Origin: Chloroflexi bacterium HGW-Chloroflexi-10
GTDB taxonomy: Bacteria; Chloroflexota; Anaerolineae; Anaerolineales; Anaerolineaceae
DNA length: 40,847 nucleotides
NCBI GenBank assembly: GCA_002840755.1
Contig: PHBZ01000023.1
Span: 1 to 40,847, forward strand
Direction: 5' to 3'
Every line of letters begins with the position of its first letter. Within the stretch, counting starts at the first letter, position 1. The notes under the pieces were generated by a model. That model was given only the letters and a program-made list of their open reading frames with translations, made no database searches and was not told the origin of the DNA. Shown here piece by piece: positions 1-6,641 of the stretch. Both the position numbers and the translations under genes were made by a program.

Positions 1-141
1 GATGTTCAAGAGCGTATTGCCGGGCTGTCTGGGAAGGCGACGTCCACGCCGGGTGATGAGCTTGAGGTCTTCCTTAATAAGCTTGATCGAGAAAGCCAGA
101 AAAAGGCATTAATGTTTATCGCAGGAAAGTTAGCTCAATGA
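1..141 (+). CDS. C-terminal end of an unknown protein (5' end outside window)
   Basis: Reading frame 1 is open from the window edge to a TGA at 139-141 and encodes the last 46 residues of a protein. The segment is hydrophilic and ends in FIAGKLAQ; I recognise no motif. It converges on the integrase gene, whose stop lies 12 bases further on. If the integrase marks the edge of an integrated element, this gene would be element cargo, but 46 residues are too few to assign a function. Confidence 0.5.
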   Translation, partial: DVQERIAGLSGKATSTPGDELEVFLNKLDRESQKKALMFIAGKLAQ

Positions 142-152
142 AAATTTCTTGG

Positions 153-1166
153 TTACAGACGCATGTTATCAGCTGGGCTGGCTTTGCGATGCGCTTGCTC
201 CACATCCACTTCGGCTATCTGGGCATAATGGCGTACCATATCAAGCGAACCATGGCCCAGAAGCGATTGGAGGGTAAAAACATCTCCTCCAGAGCGCAGG
301 TAGGTGATGGCGAAGGTATGCCTGAATTTATGTGGATAAGCCTTCTTGATTTCTGCCCTGTCTCCCAACCGATTGATCAAGACACGCAAACTGTCCTTGT
401 TGAAAGCTCGATCCGCATGGCTGATGAAGAGGGGGGCGTCGGGATCGTCCCCATCTTCTCGGCTGGCAAGATAACGCCAAACCGCTTTTCGCGCAACCTT
501 ACCCAGGTATACCGTACGTCCTTTACCGCCTTTCGCGCCACCTGCCACTCCGTGACGAATGGTGACCTTTCCGGTCTTGAGATCCACATCGTTGACGATC
601 AGAGAACACAACTCCGTTGCTCGCAATCCAGTGTCCAGCAACATCAACACAATCGCCTGGTCACGGTTGGAACTCGGCCGGCGCATTACAAACTTCTTCC
701 TTTCCTCAGTCTGCGATTCACGGGAATAAACACACGCCTTGAGAATTTTTTCAACGTCTTCTTTGGAAAATGTTTCAACAGGATGTTTTTGAAACTTGGG
801 TGCTGTGATTTCTTTAGCGGGATTGGGAAACTTGAACTCCACCTGCAGCCATCCGAAAAAGGATCGAAACGTAACCCAAACATTTCGGATGGATTTGGCG
901 GACAGCGGCTCGGAGCTTCCGTTCCAACGTCTCGGTTTATATTCGGTTCTCAACCAGGCCATGTAGCCGGTCAGGTCGGAAGATTGAATATCCGATACCT
1001 CTCGATCTCCGATGTATTTCAACCAATGACCGAGAGTGAACTCATAGGAGGTAATTGTGCGTTGGCTTAATCCCTCTGCTGTTTTGAATTTGAGGAAGCC
1101 GTCGATGGCTTTGGCTAAGGAAAGTGAAACTTTGGATTTTGACGTACCCGGCGAACTGCGGTTCAT
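153..1166 (-). CDS. Tyrosine recombinase / phage-type integrase
   Basis: Site-specific recombinase of the lambda-integrase/XerCD family, 337 aa. An N-terminal SAM-like DNA-binding domain covers roughly residues 15-115 and the catalytic domain about 130-330. The catalytic set appears complete: Arg182 in TGLRATEL, Lys215 in GGKGR, His279 and Arg282 in HKFRH, His305 in LGHGS, and nucleophile Tyr314 in RHYAQ. The ATG at 1166 is preferred over an upstream in-frame codon at 1280 because GGAGG lies just before it (1172-1178) and the longer version would run into the tRNA. The gene sits 90 bp from the 3' end of tRNA-fMet, the usual position for an element integrase beside its attachment site. A chromosomal XerC/D role is possible, but position favours a mobile element. 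Confidence 0.9.
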   Translation of the reverse strand: MNRSSPGTSKSKVSLSLAKAIDGFLKFKTAEGLSQRTITSYEFTLGHWLKYIGDREVSDIQSSDLTGYMAWLRTEYKPRRWNGSSEPLSAKSIRNVWVTFRSFFGWLQVEFKFPNPAKEITAPKFQKHPVETFSKEDVEKILKACVYSRESQTEERKKFVMRRPSSNRDQAIVLMLLDTGLRATELCSLIVNDVDLKTGKVTIRHGVAGGAKGGKGRTVYLGKVARKAVWRYLASREDGDDPDAPLFISHADRAFNKDSLRVLINRLGDRAEIKKAYPHKFRHTFAITYLRSGGDVFTLQSLLGHGSLDMVRHYAQIAEVDVEQAHRKASPADNMRL

Positions 1167-1220
1167 AAGAAATTCCTCCATTTTTGGAAAAATGTCTACC
1201 GCTGTGCGCCAGGCTAACGA

Positions 1221-1248
1221 AAAACCAGAGCCCGACGGACTCTGGTTT
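1221..1248 (-). terminator. Rho-independent terminator of tRNA-fMet
   Basis: A 9-bp perfect inverted repeat (AAACCAGAG / CTCTGGTTT), extendable across the loop by CC/GG pairing, lies immediately 3' of the tRNA on the minus strand. A run of five T follows on that strand. Confidence 0.75.
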
Positions 1249-1256
1249 GACTTTAG

Positions 1257-1328
1257 TAGCGGGGAGTGGATTCGAACCACTGACCTCCGGGTTATGAGCC
1301 CGACGAGCTGCCTCTGCTCTACCCCGCA
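1257..1328 (-). tRNA. Initiator tRNA-Met (anticodon CAU)
   Basis: The minus strand folds into a full cloverleaf of 72 nt. It has a 7-bp acceptor (TGCGGGG / CCCCGCT) with a 1-72 mismatch (T·T), D arm GAGC/GCTC, anticodon stem TCGGG/CCCGG around loop CTCATAA, variable AGGTC, and T arm AGTGG-TTCGAAT-CCACT. The 1-72 mismatch and the three consecutive G-C pairs next to the anticodon loop are hallmarks of initiator tRNA. CCA is not encoded: the discriminator A is followed by CTAA. The 3' half faces the integrase gene and is the likely attachment site. Confidence 0.95.
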
Positions 1329-1431
1329 TCAGTTCAAGTATTCTACCCCAGGCACTCGGATCCGTCAAGGCATCATTTTTCACCATCATTAAAAAGATTG
1401 TACACGCGAAAAAAATAAAAAAAATTAGGGC

Positions 1432-1460
1432 TTGACTTACTAGAACAATTATTCTATAAT
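1432..1460 (+). promoter_or_regulatory. Orphan sigma-70-type promoter
   Basis: TTGACT (1432-1437) is followed after exactly 17 bp by TATAAT (1455-1460). No ORF lies downstream on this strand before der, which is encoded on the opposite strand. GTTTGTTG at 1463-1470 is complementary to CAACAAAC at 1511-1518, and a run of seven T follows at 1519-1525, so a very short transcript could end there. Confidence 0.6.
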
Positions 1461-1782
1461 GGGTTTGTTGTAAACCAACATGCTATTAATGCGATGCGAA
1501 ATCCCGCCAGCAACAAACTTTTTTTCGCGTATTTCGTGATAAAAAAATCCATAAATATAGCACATTAACAACCGCATAATCATTCACCCGCCCTTTACCT
1601 AATCTCTGATTCCTGCTTCCTGCTTTAGTATTCATTCCCCATTCGTTTTAAAAATGAATACAGCGCCTTAACAACCAACATATACTCTAATCCAATAGAT
1701 ACCCCCCGCATATTCGGGCTTTCAGTGAGAAACATATTCGTTCCGATTGGAATAATTTTCCAAAGAAACGAAATAACGAATA

Positions 1783-1818
1783 AGCGGGCTCGCTTCTGGA
1801 TGAAAAAGCAAACCCGCT
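1783..1818 (-). terminator. Probable terminator after der
   Basis: On the minus strand a stem of about 13 bp forms (AGCGGGTTTGCTT against AAGCGAGCCCGCT) with two G·U pairs. On the plus strand the same sites would be C·A mismatches, so the hairpin works only in der-direction RNA. It lies 18 bp after the der stop. The downstream T tract is interrupted. Confidence 0.5.
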
Positions 1819-1836
1819 CAAAATATTAATATTTCT

Positions 1837-3192
1837 CTACCGCCCCTTATACACAATTTGGATCGGAGTACCGCTGAACGGGTATTCTTCGCGGATCTGG
1901 TTTTCCAGAAAACGGGTAAAGGTAAAGTGAGCCAGCTTGGGTTCATTGCAGTAGATCAGGAAGGTGGGCGGGTCTGAGCGTACCTGTGTGCCGTAATACA
2001 TTTTGAAGACACGTCCGGATTTAGAGCTGGTGTGCAAATCTTGGGCGTGCTGGATGATGCGATTCAGCGTTGAGGTAGTCAGACGTGCCAGACGTTCTTC
2101 CTGAACCAGTAATGCCAGCGGCATAACCTGTTCCAGACGTTGGCCTTTTAGGGCAGAGATGAACAGGATCGGCACATAGCTCATGAAATTAAGATCCTGG
2201 CGGATTTTCTCGGTGTAAGTTTGCATGGTGTAGTTGTCTTTTTCGACAGCATCCCACTTGTTCACAATCACGACGCAGCTTTTTTTCTCATCCAGAATAT
2301 AACCGGCGATGTGGGCATCCTGTGAGGTGATTCCGGTGGTGGCATCGATCAGCAGCAGTGAGACATCCGCGCGTTCAATGGCGCGCATCGAGCGCAGCAC
2401 GGAATATTTTTCGACGCCAACTTCAATCTTCCCGCGGCGGCGGATACCGGCTGTGTCGATCAGGGTAACCTGGATTCCGTTGTATTCAATGTGCGAATCA
2501 ATCGCGTCGCGGGTGGTGCCGGGGATTGAGGAGACGATCATGCGTTCCTCACCGACCAGTTTGTTTAGCAGGCTGGATTTACCAACATTGGGCTTGCCCA
2601 CCAAAGCGATTTTTACCGAATCATCATCATCTTTTTCCAGAGTTTGCGGGAAGGTAGCCACCAGCGCATCCAGCATATCACCTGTACCGGTGCCATGCAG
2701 TGAGGAGATGGCATATGGTTCGCCCATACCCAGCTCATAAAATTGCAAGGCGGCATCTTGAGTGGCTTTACTATCGGCTTTGTTGACCACCAGGACAATC
2801 GGTGGGTAGTATTCACCGCCAATAGCTTTTTGTGCGCGGCGCAAAATTTCAGCCACTTCCTTGTCGGCATTGGTCACTCCGGTGATTGCGTCTACAACAA
2901 ACAGGATGCTGTCGGCGTCATTGATGGCGATCATGGCCTGGGATTTAATATCTTCAATAAAATCGGCTGAATCGATGGAGAGCGGTGTTTTACTGCCAGT
3001 GGAGGGGTCAATTCCACCGGTATCCACTACGTAAAAGGGGTGTCCGGTCCATTCCGCTTCAGACATGAGTCTGTCGCGCGTGGTGCCGGGTACATCATTT
3101 ACAATGGCCGTGCGTTCGCCCGTCAGACGGTTAAATAAAGTGCTTTTGCCGACATTCGGACGGCCTACCAGTGCTACAATCGGTTTACTCAT
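1837..3192 (-). CDS. der: Ribosome-assembly GTPase Der (EngA)
   Basis: Double-domain GTPase needed for maturation of the 50S ribosomal subunit. The 451 aa match the family length. The first G domain starts at residue 4 with P-loop GRPNVGKS (10-17), DTGG and NKAD. The second has GKPNVGKS (199-206), DTAG and NKWD. A C-terminal KH-like domain fills the last ~90 residues. AGGAAG precedes the ATG. It is the last gene of the coaE-cdaA-cdaR-der operon, 18 bp after cdaR, followed by a hairpin. All GTP-binding motifs look intact. Confidence 0.98.
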   Translation of the reverse strand: MSKPIVALVGRPNVGKSTLFNRLTGERTAIVNDVPGTTRDRLMSEAEWTGHPFYVVDTGGIDPSTGSKTPLSIDSADFIEDIKSQAMIAINDADSILFVVDAITGVTNADKEVAEILRRAQKAIGGEYYPPIVLVVNKADSKATQDAALQFYELGMGEPYAISSLHGTGTGDMLDALVATFPQTLEKDDDDSVKIALVGKPNVGKSSLLNKLVGEERMIVSSIPGTTRDAIDSHIEYNGIQVTLIDTAGIRRRGKIEVGVEKYSVLRSMRAIERADVSLLLIDATTGITSQDAHIAGYILDEKKSCVVIVNKWDAVEKDNYTMQTYTEKIRQDLNFMSYVPILFISALKGQRLEQVMPLALLVQEERLARLTTSTLNRIIQHAQDLHTSSKSGRVFKMYYGTQVRSDPPTFLIYCNEPKLAHFTFTRFLENQIREEYPFSGTPIQIVYKGR

Positions 3193-3210
3193 TATTATTA
3201 CTTCCTGCGC

Positions 3211-4464
3211 CTATCTCGAGGGTGTGGGGGTTGGCGCGATGATTATTTCCACATCTATAAATTCCGGCTGGATACTTTCCAGTTCAACCTCTCCGGTCGA
3301 CAATTCTACCACTGGTTTCAATTGATAGGTACCCACTTTGTAATCTGTCAGGTCCAGCAAGATGCGCACATTGTCCAGGTTTAGCTGATCCAGCACAGGC
3401 AACGGCCCTGAGATGATCAGAGTGATGCGTTCAGGAGCAAGTAGAGCTTTTAAATTGGGTGCCAATCCGATGATTTCTATCGGTACATTGGCCAGCGGTA
3501 AGCTGGATTGCACAGCAGCAACGCTGACACGCACCAATACGGTGGTGCGGTCTCCTACAACGGATATATCTTGCGGCAAGTCCAGCGGCAAAGAGATATC
3601 GACATCATCTTTCAAGCCATTGATATTGAGCGGTGTGGTTTGGATATAACCGGGCAGTTCATTTACGATTTGCGGGTTAGCCGAAAAAACCGTGACGGCC
3701 AGGGGAAAAACAGCAATATTCGTCATCCGGTATCCATCGGCTACTTGTCCTTCCACCTGGACGGAAACAATCACATTGCGGTAACCATACCGCTGGGTTA
3801 TTTCCTGCTGGACGGTTACCCGGTCCGGCGACAGGGTAACGTCCTCAACCACTACTTCATTGGAATCGAGTGCCAATAAATTCAATGTGCGCGAGATATT
3901 CTCATGAACCTGGTTTATATCCAGGTTGGCGCGGATCTCCTGTACGCGGTTGACCTGGGAGGCCGGCCCGGTAATGGTGATCTGATTGGTGTTGAGTTGC
4001 GGAGTCCCGGCTTGATAGCCAACGGCTGGGTCGCCATTGGTGACGAGGTTTACAGGTAGCACGCGGCTGGCAAGGTTCTCTAAGGAGATGGTGATGGTTC
4101 TGGGAGATTGGGTAACCACTTCCAATGGACGAACAGCATAATTGGGAACGATGGTAACGACATGGCTTCCAGCGGTAAGCCCGCTGAGGTCAATGACGGC
4201 GCGAATGGGGTTGGTTTCATTTAAAAGGTTGTTCCATACCGATTGTGGCGCCCGTAAAGTGAAAGAAACACTATCCGGTATTTCACTGGTCAGAACCAAG
4301 CCTACATCCTGTCCTACTATTTCGATGTTAACCTGGCGTGGATAGAGTCGATCTTCTGTGGGGTCATTAGCGGTGACAGCTACGATCCAAACGGTGATAG
4401 CCAGAACCAGGGCGGTTAACAAGCTGGGTAAATTCTTGCTGAATTGGCGCAACTTTGCCAGCAT
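3211..4464 (-). CDS. cdaR: YbbR-domain protein, regulator of diadenylate cyclase (CdaR-like)
   Basis: Membrane-anchored extracytoplasmic protein of 417 aa. One N-terminal transmembrane helix (about residues 13-32) is followed by repeated YbbR-type beta domains of about 80 residues, apparently four, and a short PTPTPSR tail. In Firmicutes, YbbR/CdaR binds and modulates the diadenylate cyclase CdaA and is encoded next to it. Here the ATG lies one base after the cdaA stop, with AGGAGG inside the end of cdaA, so translation is probably coupled. The usual third partner glmM is absent; der follows instead. Assignment rests on repeat pattern and context. Confidence 0.88.
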   Translation of the reverse strand: MLAKLRQFSKNLPSLLTALVLAITVWIVAVTANDPTEDRLYPRQVNIEIVGQDVGLVLTSEIPDSVSFTLRAPQSVWNNLLNETNPIRAVIDLSGLTAGSHVVTIVPNYAVRPLEVVTQSPRTITISLENLASRVLPVNLVTNGDPAVGYQAGTPQLNTNQITITGPASQVNRVQEIRANLDINQVHENISRTLNLLALDSNEVVVEDVTLSPDRVTVQQEITQRYGYRNVIVSVQVEGQVADGYRMTNIAVFPLAVTVFSANPQIVNELPGYIQTTPLNINGLKDDVDISLPLDLPQDISVVGDRTTVLVRVSVAAVQSSLPLANVPIEIIGLAPNLKALLAPERITLIISGPLPVLDQLNLDNVRILLDLTDYKVGTYQLKPVVELSTGEVELESIQPEFIDVEIIIAPTPTPSR

Positions 4465-4465
4465 G

Positions 4466-5347
4466 TTATTCCTCCTCTTTTCCTTTTGGCAGCGGAATCT
4501 TGATTTTGAAACCGAGTACGTTGATGTAGTCTTTTACAAATGGTTCGGGGCGGTAAAATGCGATCAGAATATTTTCCAGCCGGTCACTATCCAGCCCGCG
4601 AATCATACGGCCGCCCTGGGCAACGGAGATAGAGCCGGTTTCTTCTGAGACGACCACAGCTATCCCATCACAGGCTTCAGAGGTACCCAATGCTGCTCTA
4701 TGGCGCAGCCCCATCTGTCGTTCTGGTGAGCGGTTGAGAACGCCGCTCGCGGACAGGGGCATCACGCAGGAGGCTGCGGCTATGCGGTTTTCATTGATGA
4801 TTACAGCGCCGTCATGCAGTGGTGTGTTGGGGTAGAAAATTTGTAAAAGCAGCTCCGGGGTCACAGTTGCGTCCAGGTGAACACCGGTGGAGATATATTC
4901 CTTGAGCGAATCGGTCCGTTTGAGGATAATGAGCGCCCCATGCCGCCGCGCTGAAAGGCGGGCACAGGCTGTGGTGATGGCTTGCATTGTGACCTGAAGC
5001 GATACCAGGGTCGCAGCGCTGGGACGAAATAAAGCACCAGTTCCTGCTCTTCCGAGACGTTCTAAACCACGGCGAATTTCAGGCGCAAAGATTACGGGAA
5101 TGGCCAGTAACAAGGCTGGCAGCGTTGTTTGCATTAACCAGGAGAATGCCGGCAGATTGATGAACTGGGTCAGCAATGCCAGTAATATAACCAGGAGAAT
5201 GACACCCCGCAATAAAACTGTTGCCTGGGTATCTCGCAATAATACGAGAATACCAAAAAGAATGGCAGTTACCAGGACGAGGTCGAGGGCGCTTAGCCAG
5301 TCAAGTCTTTGAAAAAGGAAAAGGATTTCATTTAATAATTCGGGCAC
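4466..5347 (-). CDS. cdaA: Diadenylate cyclase CdaA (DisA_N domain membrane protein)
   Basis: Makes the second messenger cyclic di-AMP from two ATP. The 293 aa begin with three predicted membrane helices (about residues 20-38, 42-62, 70-88), followed by the DAC catalytic domain. Both signature motifs are present: DGA at 179-181 (HDGAVI) and RHR at 215-217 (LRHRAALG). The start is GTG at 5347 with only a weak GAG upstream, 18 bp after coaE. Cyclic di-AMP generally controls potassium and osmolyte balance and wall stress. The downstream cdaR is its expected regulator. Confidence 0.95.
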   Translation of the reverse strand: MPELLNEILFLFQRLDWLSALDLVLVTAILFGILVLLRDTQATVLLRGVILLVILLALLTQFINLPAFSWLMQTTLPALLLAIPVIFAPEIRRGLERLGRAGTGALFRPSAATLVSLQVTMQAITTACARLSARRHGALIILKRTDSLKEYISTGVHLDATVTPELLLQIFYPNTPLHDGAVIINENRIAAASCVMPLSASGVLNRSPERQMGLRHRAALGTSEACDGIAVVVSEETGSISVAQGGRMIRGLDSDRLENILIAFYRPEPFVKDYINVLGFKIKIPLPKGKEEE

Positions 5348-5365
5348 AGTGTATTACTCAAAGCT

Positions 5366-6505
5366 TTAGATGGGTCTGAGGATGCGATCCTGACGTAATT
5401 TTTTAAAGAATAGGACTGATCCGGTGGGCATGGAATCCAGGGCAGCTTCTTGCCAGGCCATGACGCCAAGTGTTTGGGGCGTTTTGCGTTCGTAGCCTAA
5501 CTCTTGCCAGATTTTTTCCTGACCAGCCAGATTTGGGCCTAAAAACACTAATGAGGCTTCACATTGTAAGTCTTGTGAAGCGCGTTCCATTTCTTTAAGA
5601 AGTAATGGGATAGCTTTATCCAACGGAAGCTCGGGTTGAATTAGCAGGTTTATGGTGCGCGCAACCAGGTTTTCTACCTGCCATCCAATGACACCTACTG
5701 GTTTATCGGCTGCCTTGAGGATCAGAAATGCTTTTTCGCCAAACGCTTCCATAATATCGGTGCGGGTGAAGTTCTTTTTGTTGGCGGATAGACTGTTAAA
5801 AATAGCAGCGATTTCTTCAGAATTGCGTGGGGTGCCGCGAACAACACTCAGTTCTCCGGTAAGCGTTTGTACCCGCGCGACAGTCTCATCTTCTGTTGGG
5901 GTAGGCTGGGCTAGTTTTTGCCACTGTGCCAATACCTGTTTCCATGTGTCTTCCACCGATCCGGTATTCTTAATAATCACGTTGGCAGCACGCAGTTTAA
6001 CATCCTGAGGAGTCTGCGATTCTATACGCTGACGTGCGTCTGCATCGCTCATTTTGCGCCGGCTAACCAGGCGGCGGTATTGTGTGTCTGGTGGAGAATA
6101 GGTTACCCAAATGGAGTCGCAGTACGGTTTGATATCTGATTCAAGGAGTTTAATAGCCTCAATCACTACAACAGGTTGTTTAACGCGTTTGATGATAAAC
6201 TCGAGTGCCTGGTTTACAAGAGGATGGATGATAGCTTCCAATGCTTTTAGAGCTTCCGGATCATTGAATACCAGTCGTCCTAATTTTTGACGGTCAATTT
6301 CCTCATCAGCGCTCAGGATCCACCGCCCAAAATAAGTGATCACTTTATCGTATCCGGGTGCGCCTTTTGAGATAGCACGGTGAGAGAGTGCATCGGCGTC
6401 AATACCGTACGCGCCTAAATGTTCCAGCATACGGCGGACAACGCTTTTGCCCGTGCCAATATTGCCGGTTATTCCAATTACGATTTTGCCTGCCCACTTA
6501 CTCAA
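5366..6505 (-). CDS. coaE: Dephospho-CoA kinase fused to a C-terminal GNAT-like domain
   Basis: Last step of coenzyme A synthesis: phosphorylation of the 3'-hydroxyl of dephospho-CoA. With the TTG start at 6505 the protein has 379 aa, nearly twice a normal CoaE (about 200). P-loop GNIGTGKS (about 15-22), the DAD motif and the CoaE lid region fill residues 5-195. About 155 extra residues (225-379) follow, with predicted alternating strands and helices and an ending like GNAT acetyltransferases (GPNLAGQEKIWQELGYE). TTG 6505 is chosen because AGGAG precedes it and because the promoter at 6559-6587 puts the transcription start near 6552, excluding the longer frame. The acetyltransferase label is tentative. 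Confidence 0.9.
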   Translation of the reverse strand: MSKWAGKIVIGITGNIGTGKSVVRRMLEHLGAYGIDADALSHRAISKGAPGYDKVITYFGRWILSADEEIDRQKLGRLVFNDPEALKALEAIIHPLVNQALEFIIKRVKQPVVVIEAIKLLESDIKPYCDSIWVTYSPPDTQYRRLVSRRKMSDADARQRIESQTPQDVKLRAANVIIKNTGSVEDTWKQVLAQWQKLAQPTPTEDETVARVQTLTGELSVVRGTPRNSEEIAAIFNSLSANKKNFTRTDIMEAFGEKAFLILKAADKPVGVIGWQVENLVARTINLLIQPELPLDKAIPLLLKEMERASQDLQCEASLVFLGPNLAGQEKIWQELGYERKTPQTLGVMAWQEAALDSMPTGSVLFFKKLRQDRILRPI

Positions 6506-6558
6506 AGGAGACTCCTGAAGGGTATGATTTGGTTTGCACCAATATCTATTCAAATTTC

Positions 6559-6587
6559 ATTTTAGCCTTGCAATGCCGGATTGTCAA
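6559..6587 (-). promoter_or_regulatory. Promoter of the coaE-cdaA-cdaR-der operon
   Basis: On the minus strand TTGACA (6587-6582) is separated by 17 bp from TAAAAT (6564-6559). The predicted transcription start is near 6552, giving a leader of about 46 nt before the TTG start of coaE. Confidence 0.75.
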
Positions 6588-6641
6588 AGGATTCTGACCA
6601 AAAGCTTTTTAAATGAAGGAGGGTACACTTCCTTCTTCGAC

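Larger units (their letters stand above)
1329..1836. other. Gene-free stretch with inverted repeats
   Basis: No convincing ORF exists on either strand. It contains a near-consensus plus-strand promoter (1432-1460), an inverted repeat TATTCATT/AATGAATA (1629-1636 and 1653-1660), a nested hairpin (outer arms 1736-1742/1775-1781, inner arms 1747-1752/1758-1763) and the probable der terminator. A repeated CCTGCTT near 1612-1624 looks like simple repetition. Confidence 0.6.

Noticed and set aside
138..1070. Plus-strand open frame of 310 codons opposite the integrase
   Set aside because: It is antisense to a gene with a complete recombinase active site, has no ribosome site and shows no recognisable domain.
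1042..1392. Open frames on both strands across the tRNA
   Set aside because: They overlap the tRNA-fMet and its terminator; structure of the tRNA is unambiguous.
2309..2740. 143-codon plus-strand frame inside der
   Set aside because: It is a shadow of the second G domain of Der.
6505..6553. Longer CoaE starting at TTG 6553
   Set aside because: No ribosome site, and the predicted transcription start is at about the same position.
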